This document shows positions 19,146 through 26,822 of a stretch of DNA of 64,000 nucleotides, piece after piece (position 1 is the first letter of the stretch; every line of letters starts with the position of its first letter). The position numbers were made by a program, and so were the translations under genes. The stretch is from Lentibacillus amyloliquefaciens (GTDB lineage Bacteria > Bacillota > Bacilli > Bacillales > Amphibacillaceae). The notes beneath the pieces are model-generated. The model did no database searches, had not been told where the DNA came from, and was given only the letters and a program-made list of their open reading frames with translations. Location of the stretch: positions 1,798,001-1,862,000 of the forward strand of contig NZ_CP013862.1 in the NCBI RefSeq assembly GCF_001307805.1, written 5' to 3'.

Positions 19146-19835
19146 TTACAACGCACAATTCTCAACGCTGCATTGTTCACAAGCCAACATTTTTCTAAAG
19201 TAACTCATGTCTTTTATTAAGAAATATTTGTTCTCATTTACGACAATTTCCTGTTCTTTCCATTTATTGACGATCCGGCTGACCGTTTCTCTGGAAACCG
19301 CAATATGCTTGCTGATATCCTGAATCATAATCGGCTCGGTAATACGTACACCTTCCGGGGTGACAATACCGTGCATATTTGAATAGCGTATAAATATGGA
19401 AGCTACTGCACCTTCTGAACCAAAAGCGATGTAATCCCGGATTTTTGCCTTGCTTGCTTCCAATGATTCAGCCAGCCAGCGTGTGAAATGCAAGCTTAAG
19501 CGCCCGTCTTGTGCCAAAGTTTTTTCTATAGCCTTGCGTTTAACTGCATATATGACACTGTCCTGCACGGCTTTTGCCGAATTCGAATAGTTTTGTGCCC
19601 CGAACACACCAATCTCACCAAATCCGTCTTCCTCCCGACGCGTGAAAATGGTTAAATCTTTGCCGGACTCAATTTGTTTGTAAATTCGCACTTGTCCTTT
19701 ATGTATAAAATACAAATAATCTGCAGGTGCGCCGCTTTTGAAAATGGCAGTATTTTTAGGGATATGCAGCTCTTTTGAATTGACGATTAATTTCTCACGT
19801 TCCTCCGTGCTCAGGCGCTCCAGTATTGGCTCCAT
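19146..19835 (-). CDS. fnr: Fnr-type anaerobic regulator (Crp family, iron-sulphur)
   Basis: Oxygen-responsive transcription factor. The 229-residue protein has a cyclic-nucleotide-like sensor domain (about residues 15-120, FGEIGVFGAQNYSNSAKAV), a long dimer helix and a winged helix with recognition segment ISKHIAVSRETVSRIVNKW (about 173-191). The C-terminus CEQCSVENC gives Cys-X2-Cys-X4-Cys, the [4Fe-4S] ligand set of Bacillus Fnr, which lies at the C-terminus rather than the N-terminus as in E. coli. The ATG at 19835 is preceded by AAAGGGGG; the frame upstream to 19868 lacks a site. Its promoter carries a perfect Fnr box, so it probably activates itself. Confidence 0.8.
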   Translation of the reverse strand: MEPILERLSTEEREKLIVNSKELHIPKNTAIFKSGAPADYLYFIHKGQVRIYKQIESGKDLTIFTRREEDGFGEIGVFGAQNYSNSAKAVQDSVIYAVKRKAIEKTLAQDGRLSLHFTRWLAESLEASKAKIRDYIAFGSEGAVASIFIRYSNMHGIVTPEGVRITEPIMIQDISKHIAVSRETVSRIVNKWKEQEIVVNENKYFLIKDMSYFRKMLACEQCSVENCAL

Positions 19836-19868
19836 ATTATTTCCCCCTTTAACTATTTTATATATCAC

Positions 19869-19911
19869 ATTATAAAAGGATTCAAACTACGTTTCTGTGA
19901 TATCTGTCACT
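19869..19911 (-). promoter_or_regulatory. fnr promoter with Fnr box
   Basis: TGTGATATCTGTCACT (19896-19911) fits the Bacillus Fnr consensus TGTGA-N6-TCACT. On the minus strand a perfect -10 TATAAT lies at 19874-19869. With a start near 19862 the box is centred at about -41.5, the usual activator position, and no good -35 is present. Confidence 0.8.
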
Positions 19912-19967
19912 TTTTATTATGTCTTTACATACGGCTGAGAGAAATATAGAATAACTCTTTAAGAGGT

Positions 19968-20144
19968 TGTTCAAAAAGTCTGGTAAAAAGGACGCATCGG
20001 TGTTTCTAGTGGGCTTGTTTCTCCACTCCTTGGAAAAGAAGAACACTAATGCCCGTATGCGATGCGGATTCAGGGAAGCATTCCTTGTGCTCGAAACTAC
20101 GCCGCCTCGAACTTCTCGGTCCTTTTTAACCTCTTTTTTGAACA
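19968..20144. mobile_element. MITE-like element in the dat leader
   Basis: A 177-bp segment bounded by imperfect inverted repeats of about 26 bp: TGTTCAAAAA-N6-TAAAAAGGAC at the left and its complement at the right. It is richer in G+C than its flanks and keeps an open frame without start signals. It sits directly upstream of the dat ribosome site, between divergent fnr and dat. No transposase is present, so it would be non-autonomous. I see no clear target duplication. Confidence 0.6.
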
Positions 20145-20167
20145 CTTACTTGAAGGAGGCGATTAAA

Positions 20168-21031
20168 ATGTCAGTTTACCCAATTATACTCTCACAAACC
20201 CATTTTACCCAGCAGGAAGACTTGACATATCCATTTGAAGAACGCGGACTGCAATTCGGCGATGGTGTCTATGAAGTAATTCGCATTTATGACGGCACGT
20301 ATTATCTGCTTGCCGAACACGTTGATCGGCTGTTCCGATCGGCTGAAGCGATAAAAATTGTGCTGCCATTTTCCAAAAAAGAAATTACCGACCTCTTGCT
20401 TAACCTGTTAGATAAAAACGGTATGGATTCTGATGGCATTGTCTACATGCAGGCAACACGCGGCTCAGCACCGCGCACCCATGCTTTCCCATCAGAAACA
20501 GAGGCAAATGTCTATGCCTACATTCGTGATATGCCGTGCAAAACAGATGACCTAAGTAAAGGTGTTTCAACTATCACAGAACGGGATACCCGCTGGGAAA
20601 ACTGTTATATTAAAAGTTTAAACCTGCTCCCGAATGTGCTCGCAAAACAGGCAGCACAGGAAAGCAACAGCTATGAGGCAATCTTTCATCGTGACGGCAT
20701 TGTGACTGAATGCAGTTCTTCCAACATATTTCTTATTAAAAACGGTAACATATATACGCATCCAGCAACAAAGCGTATCCTTCACGGATGTGTCCGGATG
20801 CGCATCGAACAATTTGCAGCGAATTTGCAGATACCATTTATTGAAGAAGCTTTTTCAACTGCTGATATGGCAATGGCCGACGAATTATTCCTGTCAAGTA
20901 CAACTTCTGAAGTGATGCCGATTATTGAAGTTGATAATAAAACAATCGCAAACGGAAAGCCAGGCAGCATCACCAGAAAGATTCAGAAAGCATATGTTCA
21001 AGACGCTGCCCTCAGTAAAGTCAGAACATAG
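20168..21031 (+). CDS. dat: D-amino acid aminotransferase
   Basis: PLP enzyme making D-glutamate and other D-amino acids for the cell wall. The 287-residue class IV aminotransferase has the catalytic lysine in YIKSLNLLPNVLAKQ, the phosphate-binding region VTECSSSNIFLIKNG, and SSTTSEVMPI near the C-terminus. The N-terminal FEERGLQFGDGVYEVIRIYDG is typical of Bacillus Dat. GAAGGAGG precedes the ATG at 20168; the frame extends upstream to 19967 only because the MITE-like element is open. An Fnr box lies about 260 bp upstream in the shared intergenic region. Confidence 0.9.
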   Translation: MSVYPIILSQTHFTQQEDLTYPFEERGLQFGDGVYEVIRIYDGTYYLLAEHVDRLFRSAEAIKIVLPFSKKEITDLLLNLLDKNGMDSDGIVYMQATRGSAPRTHAFPSETEANVYAYIRDMPCKTDDLSKGVSTITERDTRWENCYIKSLNLLPNVLAKQAAQESNSYEAIFHRDGIVTECSSSNIFLIKNGNIYTHPATKRILHGCVRMRIEQFAANLQIPFIEEAFSTADMAMADELFLSSTTSEVMPIIEVDNKTIANGKPGSITRKIQKAYVQDAALSKVRT

Positions 21032-21091
21032 TCTGTTGTCGAACCAAAACGCTGTTCTTTACGAAACTTGCTATTGCAAGGAGGAGCCTTT

Positions 21092-23095
21092 ATGACAAAT
21101 CAATCCAAACGTGCATTGACTGCAGAGGACTTGCAGCAAATCAATGTATACAGCGACCCGCAATTTGCACCGGACGGGAGCGCATACGCATTTGTATCGA
21201 CCAAAGCGAATGACGACGATGATTATACGTCCCAGCTGTTTGTTCAATCATTAAAGAATAAAGATGCAAGGCAATGGACTTTTGACAAAGCCAAAAACAG
21301 CCATCCGCGCTTTTCGCCCGATGGCAAAAAACTCATTTTTCAATCCAACCGAAGCGGTACACCGCAATTATGGCTCTTGCAAACTGACGGCGGTGAAGCC
21401 AGACAACTGACATCATTTAAACATGGTGCGTTAAACCCGGCATTCTCCAAAGATGGCAGCAGTATCATCTTCAGTGCACCGCTGGAAAAAAATGATGACG
21501 CAACAGACCAGCATGAACAATCCAGCGACGAGCGTCAGAAGGAACAAAATGAAAAAAGCAAGCAGCCGCTTGTCATCAATCAATTAAACTATAAATCTGA
21601 CGCAAGCGGCCTCCTCGATCACAAACACATGCAAATTGTGCTATATAATATGGGAAATGACACATTTGAACAGCTGACATCAGCAGAAACCGATCATAAT
21701 TTTGAAGATATCTCACCGGACGGAAATTATATTTTATTCAGCGCCAACCTCCATGAAGATAGAGATTATGAGCTGACCAGTGATTTGCATTTATTAAATG
21801 TAGCGACAAAAGACATAACCACTTTAACGAATGGAAAAGGCCAATACGGTAATGCACGGTTTTCGCCGGATGGTGCCAAAATAGCCTGTTTCGGCCATGA
21901 ATTCGCCTTTCAGGGAGCAACATTAAATGACTTATATGTGTTTGATGCAGCATCAGGCAAGAGTTCCTGCCTCAGCAAATTATGGGACTTCCAGCTGGGA
22001 GATGTCATGATTGGTGATACAAGACTTGGCCAATCCGAAAACGGTCCTGTATGGAGTAAGGATGGACAACATTTATATTTCCTGGGGACAGACAGCGGCG
22101 CAACCGGATTATATCAGGCTGACCTGAATGGCAAACTGAATGAACTCTACAACGACAATAATCATGTTTTTGGCTTTTCGCTTCACGATGGTGTATTTAT
22201 CCTTGGTATCAGCACACCATCAGATCCGGGAAACTTTTATCAAATGACAGAGAGCCAGCTGCTACAGTTAACAGATGCCAACAGAGAATTTTTGAAAAAC
22301 GTACAGCTTAGTGAACCGGAAGCCCTGACATTCACAGCCGATGATAACTGGAAAATTCATGGATGGCTGCTTCGTCCATACGGGTTTGATGAAAACAAAA
22401 AATACCCATTAATCTTGGAAGTTCACGGCGGACCCCACGCCATGTACGGCCGGACATTCTTCTATGAGCTGCAGCTGCTCGCCGCCAAAGGCTATGTTGT
22501 TTTATACACCAACCCGCGCGGAAGTCACGGGTATGGCCAGACGTTTGTTGATGCCTGCCGGGAAGATTATGGCGGACAAGACTATTCCGATTTAATGAGC
22601 GCAGTTGACTATGTGCTTGACACACATGACTTTATCTACCGGAACCGCCTGGGTGTCACCGGCGGCAGTTATGGCGGTTTCATGACCAACTGGATAATTG
22701 GTCACACTGACCGGTTTAAAGCAGCGGTCACCCAGCGATGCATCAGCAACTGGCTCAGTTTTTACGGTGTCAGCGATATCGGCTACTTCTTCACAAAATG
22801 GGAACTAGGTAAAAACCTGCTTGAAGACCCGGCAAAACTGTGGGAATTCTCACCATTGAAGTATGCTGAAAATATTGATACACCTCTACTGATTGTACAC
22901 GGCGAAAAAGATCTCCGCTGCCCGATTGAACAAAGTGAACAGTTGTTTGTAACATTAAAGCATATGAAAAAGGATGTTGAATTTGTCCGTTTCCCTGATG
23001 CCAACCATGAATTGAGCCGAAGCGGCAAACCTGAAATGCGCATTTCACGTTTGAATCACATCACACGCTGGTTTGATGAACATCTCAGAATATAA
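21092..23095 (+). CDS. S9 family peptidase (acylaminoacyl/prolyl oligopeptidase type)
   Basis: Cytoplasmic serine peptidase for short peptides, 667 residues, without a signal peptide. The N-terminal 400 residues form a WD40/PD40-like propeller with repeated FSPDG motifs that filters substrate size. The C-terminal alpha/beta hydrolase domain has nucleophile Ser in GGSYGGFMTNW (about residue 527), Asp in GEKDLRCP and His in DANHELSRSG. GGAGGAGCC precedes the ATG at 21092, so the longer frame from 21068 is not needed. It follows dat by 60 bp and may share its transcript. Similar to B. subtilis YuxL. Confidence 0.9.
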   Translation: MTNQSKRALTAEDLQQINVYSDPQFAPDGSAYAFVSTKANDDDDYTSQLFVQSLKNKDARQWTFDKAKNSHPRFSPDGKKLIFQSNRSGTPQLWLLQTDGGEARQLTSFKHGALNPAFSKDGSSIIFSAPLEKNDDATDQHEQSSDERQKEQNEKSKQPLVINQLNYKSDASGLLDHKHMQIVLYNMGNDTFEQLTSAETDHNFEDISPDGNYILFSANLHEDRDYELTSDLHLLNVATKDITTLTNGKGQYGNARFSPDGAKIACFGHEFAFQGATLNDLYVFDAASGKSSCLSKLWDFQLGDVMIGDTRLGQSENGPVWSKDGQHLYFLGTDSGATGLYQADLNGKLNELYNDNNHVFGFSLHDGVFILGISTPSDPGNFYQMTESQLLQLTDANREFLKNVQLSEPEALTFTADDNWKIHGWLLRPYGFDENKKYPLILEVHGGPHAMYGRTFFYELQLLAAKGYVVLYTNPRGSHGYGQTFVDACREDYGGQDYSDLMSAVDYVLDTHDFIYRNRLGVTGGSYGGFMTNWIIGHTDRFKAAVTQRCISNWLSFYGVSDIGYFFTKWELGKNLLEDPAKLWEFSPLKYAENIDTPLLIVHGEKDLRCPIEQSEQLFVTLKHMKKDVEFVRFPDANHELSRSGKPEMRISRLNHITRWFDEHLRI

Positions 23096-23265
23096 AAACA
23101 GGCGCCTCTCACATTGATAAGTAGTTCATTTACGGTGGAGATAATTCAAAATATCAGAATGATTTTCTTATGAAATAGCAACGCTTTTAAACTGTCATTA
23201 ACAGGTTAATTCACAAGACAATTGTGCATTAAAAACATTGCTTCTAAGAGGCTTTTGGCATAAAA

Positions 23266-23309
23266 ATAAAACAGCTCAGCTAATATGTTAGTGGGCTGTT
23301 TCTTTTTTT
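23266..23309 (+). terminator. Terminator after the S9 peptidase
   Basis: Stem AAACAGC / GCTGTTT extended by CTAA / TTAG inside, followed by CTTTTTTT. The rest of 23096-23440 holds no gene that I can see. Confidence 0.8.
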
Positions 23310-23440
23310 AAAAATTCTTCAACAATAGCACCCGATTAAAATATATTGATAACCATATGTATAAAGCGCCCAATACCTCAGAGTTCAATGAGGTATTGGA
23401 CATAGATTTACATGAAATTATTTTGCATAAATCACTTTAT

Positions 23441-23653
23441 CTAATACGAATCCCCATCTATATCCGGCTTTTTTACTTTTTTCAATGCTTGACTATACTT
23501 GTTTAATAAAACATCCAAGCTCTGCGAAATAGATAAAAACTTCGGATCGTTTGGGTCACTTTCATATGCTTTATACATTTCCTGCCTTGTTTCTTCTATC
23601 TTTCTTTTTAATTCTTTTATGCTACACAAACTTTCGTACTTCCTCTCCACCAA
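23441..23653 (-). CDS. Spo0E-family aspartyl-phosphate phosphatase
   Basis: Small cytoplasmic protein of about 70 residues in the Spo0E/YnzD/YisI family, which removes phosphate from Spo0A~P and so delays sporulation. It is two predicted helices with the family signature SQSLDVLLNKYSQAL (about residues 43-57), where the Ser-Gln-x-Leu-Asp block forms the active face. The start could be TTG at 23653 or the next codon, GTG; neither has a strong ribosome site. Flanked by long gene-poor stretches; 23654-24136 shows no supportable gene. Confidence 0.85.
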   Translation of the reverse strand: MVERKYESLCSIKELKRKIEETRQEMYKAYESDPNDPKFLSISQSLDVLLNKYSQALKKVKKPDIDGDSY

Positions 23654-24136
23654 TGTTGAATCTAATCCGTGAAGTGGAGATTTAAAACTGATTCAAAACT
23701 ACATTGTACCTTTTTTGAACATAAATAAAATCATTCTACTTCATAAGACACTAACTTTACTGCTAGCATGTAACTATCGTGAAGTAATTTTTTCACATTC
23801 GTGATACACATATTCGGTTTCAATTACAGCTACTCTTCCACCCTAGATACAATTCTTCATCATCTCTTGCATTAAATAAATTTTTTCGACTATCATCAAT
23901 AAACTTGGATGTCTAATTCTTTATATTTAGAAACAGTACATCCGCCTCCCCTCATATTATTATTTTGTCTCGTAGTTCCCTGATCCAAGAATTTTTGTAA
24001 AAGCACTCATGATGCCGTTTTTTAGTTAGTCAATTTCGAATTCAACTAAGAGATAACTTAGTACTTGATACCCATCTCCTTAATATATAAACATGCAGAA
24101 TTAATTTTAAGTGGATATAATAGAAATAACCTACCC

Positions 24137-24688
24137 CTATAACTTTGTGAACTTTTCTCTCTTACTCATAAAATCAGCAAGTAAATAAATACCAAACTGA
24201 ATGGGAAAAGAATAGATATAATGCCAGTTCAACGGTTCGTAAAGTCCTACCCAATTCAATAACGGAAGACCCAAAAAAGAAGTAATCGCTCCCAGTATCA
24301 GACCCTTTATGATTGGATTATGATGGGGTTTTACGTACAATAGTACAATCACCAACGTAGGAATAACTAACAAGTCCCAAGGGAGGTAGGTGTTAATTGA
24401 TGGAAATACTTCATACTTGTAATTCCAAAGACCAAAAAACAAACCTATTAAGTCGAGACATGTTACAAGCAAAGCTGTAAAAAAACCAACATATAGCAAG
24501 CGATTTCTGCTTTCATTTTTAGTAAGCTTATACAATGTCCATAAACAGCAAATTATAATTAATATGCCCAACCACCATCTCCATGTAAACAAAATGTGGT
24601 CCAACCATATTTGAAATTTTTCACTATAGGCATGTCTGAAAAGCGATGAGTTTTTTTCAATCACCGATTGTGAACTCACAAAAATCAC
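24137..24688 (-). CDS. CBO0543-family membrane protein
   Basis: Hydrophobic 183-residue protein with about five membrane segments and a Trp-rich pattern (FTWRWWLGILI, LFFGLWNYKYEVFPSINTYLPWDLL, GLYEPLNWHYIYSFPIQFGIYLLADF) typical of the CBO0543 family of Firmicutes. No enzymatic motif is visible and the function of the family is not known to me. Monocistronic in appearance, with AGGAG-like bases upstream of the ATG. Confidence 0.7.
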   Translation of the reverse strand: MIFVSSQSVIEKNSSLFRHAYSEKFQIWLDHILFTWRWWLGILIIICCLWTLYKLTKNESRNRLLYVGFFTALLVTCLDLIGLFFGLWNYKYEVFPSINTYLPWDLLVIPTLVIVLLYVKPHHNPIIKGLILGAITSFLGLPLLNWVGLYEPLNWHYIYSFPIQFGIYLLADFMSKREKFTKL

Positions 24689-24795
24689 TCTCCTTTATAT
24701 ATTAACTTTGATTATAATTCCCAACTGAGTAAGATTTATTAGAACATAACTGGTTTGAACAAACTCAAAGATAACAAAGTGTAGTCCGATATAAA

Positions 24796-24824
24796 AAAAG
24801 CTAATCTGGATCAGATTAGCTTTT
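24796..24824. terminator. Bidirectional hairpin
   Basis: Perfect 13-bp stem AAAAGCTAATCTG / CAGATTAGCTTTT with a 3-nt loop. Confidence 0.8.
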
Positions 24825-24855
24825 ACTCCACAATATGGTCCTACAGTGGCAAATT

Positions 24856-24886
24856 GGGCGCTCTTCTTTATTCCGGAATTGCGCCC
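24856..24886. repeat. Dispersed GGGCGC hairpin repeat, copy at 24.9 kb
   Basis: GGGCGC ... TTATTCCGGAATT ... GCGCCC with GATT after it. This is the leftmost copy in the window and lies 82 bp beyond the sda stop. Confidence 0.85.
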
Positions 24887-24967
24887 GATTCTGGAAAACT
24901 GTTATGCCACAAATACTGTTGCTGAATTGTTGTAAAACAACGATATTAATGTAGATATATTTTATAT

Positions 24968-25117
24968 TTATTTAATCGATGTTAAGTTAAAATTATCTAA
25001 ACATAACTTTCTTTGTTCTATTTCTTGCTTTAAAAGATGAACAAAATCAGGATTTAAATTTGATTCGAGGGCTTTAATATATGCTCTAACTAATAATTCA
25101 TCTGATAGTGCTTCCAT
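24968..25117 (-). CDS. sda: Sda, sporulation histidine kinase inhibitor
   Basis: A 49-residue helical-hairpin protein. In Bacillus, Sda binds KinA/KinB and blocks phosphorelay entry when DNA replication is disturbed. The conserved N-terminus is clear: MEALSDELLVRAYIKALESN, then LNPDFVHLLKQEIEQRKL. The open frame extends upstream to 25258, but that part is IS3 sequence; the native ATG is 25117. There is no ribosome site upstream: the IS3 left end begins only 11 bp before the start codon. The gene has therefore probably been cut from its own promoter and ribosome site, and may be silent or driven from the insertion sequence. Confidence 0.88.
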   Translation of the reverse strand: MEALSDELLVRAYIKALESNLNPDFVHLLKQEIEQRKLCLDNFNLTSIK

Positions 25118-25181
25118 TTGTACTATAATGTATCCGTAGGTTTGGACACTAAAAATGAAAAAATAAGATAATACTAATGCT

Positions 25182-25502
25182 ATGAGTAAAAAACGAAAAA
25201 GATATAGTGCAGCAGAAAAGGCAAAGGTTGTTTTAGAAATATTAAGGGAAGAAAACACCCTTAATGAAATCGCTCAAAAATATGAAGTAAGTCCACAACT
25301 CATCAGTAGATGGAAGACAGAGTTTTTGAACAATATGCCTGTGGTGTTTGATAAAAAGTCCACGGAAATGGAACAGCTGAAGCAGGAACACGAGGCAGAA
25401 AAGGAGGAATTGATCAATCAGATTGGCCAGCTAACCGTAGATATGAATTGGCTCAAAAAAAAACAACAACAGGTCTCGGATTGGAGGAGAAAAAATCATT
25501 AA
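25182..25502 (+). CDS. IS3-family transposase OrfA
   Basis: 106-residue DNA-binding half of the transposase. Helix-turn-helix at residues 8-50 (AAEKAKVVLEILREENTLNE, then IAQKYEVSPQLISRWKTEFL), followed by a coiled coil (about 60-95). It overlaps OrfB by 55 bp. The A-run at about 25457-25466 in the overlap is a typical slippery site for the -1 frameshift that makes the OrfAB fusion in this family. Confidence 0.92.
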   Translation: MSKKRKRYSAAEKAKVVLEILREENTLNEIAQKYEVSPQLISRWKTEFLNNMPVVFDKKSTEMEQLKQEHEAEKEELINQIGQLTVDMNWLKKKQQQVSDWRRKNH

Positions 25503-26326
25503 TAGACTTTGACAGTAAGGAATTAACAGTTAAGCATCAGTGTAAACTATTGAATCTGTCCAGGTCAACTGCTTACTATGAAATCAAGGTATATCAGCCA
25601 AGCCAGGAGGAAATTGACATCAAAAATGCCATTGATCGTATACACTTTGATGAACCTGCATACGGCTGTCGCCGAATCCAAGGTGAGCTGGAAGACTTAG
25701 GTTTTACCAATATAGGAATCAAGCGAACACGTCGTTATATGCGGGAGATGGGTATCATCGCCTTTTATCCGGGTCCGAATCTGAGCAAACGGGATTTAGA
25801 GGCACGAACGTATCCCTACCTGCTTCGGGGTGTAGGCATTACCTATCGAAATCAGGTTTGGGGGATCGACATTACGTACTGCGGCACACCAACAGGTTTC
25901 ATGTACCTTGTAGTGATTATTGACTGGTTTTCAAGATTCGTTGTGGGGTGGTCTTTAAGCAATACGATGCAGACTGATTTTATTATTCGTACGGTGAAGG
26001 AGGCTATTCAAAAGTACGGGATGCCCGAGATCATTAACAGCGATCAAGGGAGTCAATTCACATCAAAGGATTATACTGAATGCATCAAAAGCTATGAATC
26101 CATAAAAATCAGCATGGATGGGCGAGGACGCGCTAAGGATAATGCCAGAACAGAGCGATTTTTCAGAAGCTATAAATGGGAAAGGCTTTATTTATTATAT
26201 CCAGAGACGGTGCTGGAATTAAAGCAAATGACGAGACTTTACATGCATCATTACAACTGGAAACGCAGACATCAAGCTCTAGGAGATAAGACACCGGCCA
26301 GTATCTATTTGGGAAGGAACGCTTAA
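25448..26326 (+). CDS. IS3-family transposase OrfB
   Basis: 292-residue catalytic half with an rve integrase core. DDE residues: Asp in VWGIDITYC, Asp in INSDQGSQFTS and Glu in NARTERFFRSYKWE. The HTH_21 region YGCRRIQGELEDLGF precedes the core. It appears intact and is probably made as a frameshift fusion with OrfA. Confidence 0.92.
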   Translation: MAQKKTTTGLGLEEKKSLIDFDSKELTVKHQCKLLNLSRSTAYYEIKVYQPSQEEIDIKNAIDRIHFDEPAYGCRRIQGELEDLGFTNIGIKRTRRYMREMGIIAFYPGPNLSKRDLEARTYPYLLRGVGITYRNQVWGIDITYCGTPTGFMYLVVIIDWFSRFVVGWSLSNTMQTDFIIRTVKEAIQKYGMPEIINSDQGSQFTSKDYTECIKSYESIKISMDGRGRAKDNARTERFFRSYKWERLYLLYPETVLELKQMTRLYMHHYNWKRRHQALGDKTPASIYLGRNA

Positions 26327-26605
26327 CCACAGCGAAGCTGCTTGCCCTTGACCGCTGTGCCACTCCTTAGTGATCGCTGAAAGGGGTCGGGGCCCCATCA
26401 GCGGAACTTAGGAAGTGATTGTCCATGGTACGCTCGCTGTGCGGATAGGAGCCCTAAAGGCTTAATTTTTCCCATCCGCCATAGGAACAGTACCATGGAC
26501 ACAAACGAGGTCAAGGGTGATGGAACCCAGGAAATCCTCTAAAACGGGAGAAAACCCGTCTAATGCGGCCGGGTGGAATTAGACTTTTTATAAAGGAGGC
26601 TTTAT
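26327..26605 (+). ncRNA. Structured non-coding tail of the IS3 element (candidate RNA)
   Basis: Between the OrfB stop and the right end there are about 280 nt without a gene but with several clear stems in order: CACAGCG / CGCTGTG; CGCTGA / TCAGCG enclosing GGGG / CCCC; an 11-bp stem GTCCATGGTAC / GTACCATGGAC enclosing GCGGAT / ATCCGC and AGCC / GGCT; and ACGGG / CCCGT. Nested complementarity of this density is unlikely by chance. Whether it is transcribed as an RNA, and what it would do, is not shown. Confidence 0.5.
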
Positions 26606-26644
26606 CTTAAATAATCTATTTTTGTGTCTTGACAAGTGGGCACA

Positions 26645-26806
26645 TTACATTCCACCATTCTCTTTTATATTTTTTGTCTCTAATTGTTCTTGGGCTAACC
26701 ACTTTAAAAAAGTCAATTCTTCATCTGTTAAGTTGCGATTGACTTTTTCTTTAAAATCCTTTATTAAATTGGCATAAATATTTTCAAGACAATCACTCTG
26801 ACTCAT
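26645..26806 (-). CDS. Small hypothetical protein, 53 residues
   Basis: A short gene with an excellent ribosome site (GGGAGGAT) 7 nt before its ATG. The product begins MSQSDCLENIYANLIKDFKE and has the segment LTDEELTFLKWLAQEQLE; it is helical, charged and soluble. I do not recognise the family. Both sides are occupied by insertion sequences: the IS3 right end touches its stop codon, and the IS4 element sits directly upstream of its ribosome site, whose bases are the IS4 target duplication. It probably keeps its ribosome site but has lost its promoter. Confidence 0.6.
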   Translation of the reverse strand: MSQSDCLENIYANLIKDFKEKVNRNLTDEELTFLKWLAQEQLETKNIKENGGM

Positions 26807-26822
26807 ATTTTTTATCCTCCCT

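Larger units (their letters stand above)
25129..26644 (+). mobile_element. IS3-family insertion sequence, complete
   Basis: About 1.5 kb with two overlapping transposase frames and imperfect terminal repeats: left end TGTATCCGTAGGTTTGGACA, right end (complement) TGTGCCCACTTGTCAAGACA, each followed by an A-rich stretch ending AAAAAT. The right end abuts the stop codon of a 53-residue gene. No clear target duplication was found, so the exact ends are tentative. It carries an unusually long non-coding tail after the transposase. Confidence 0.85.
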
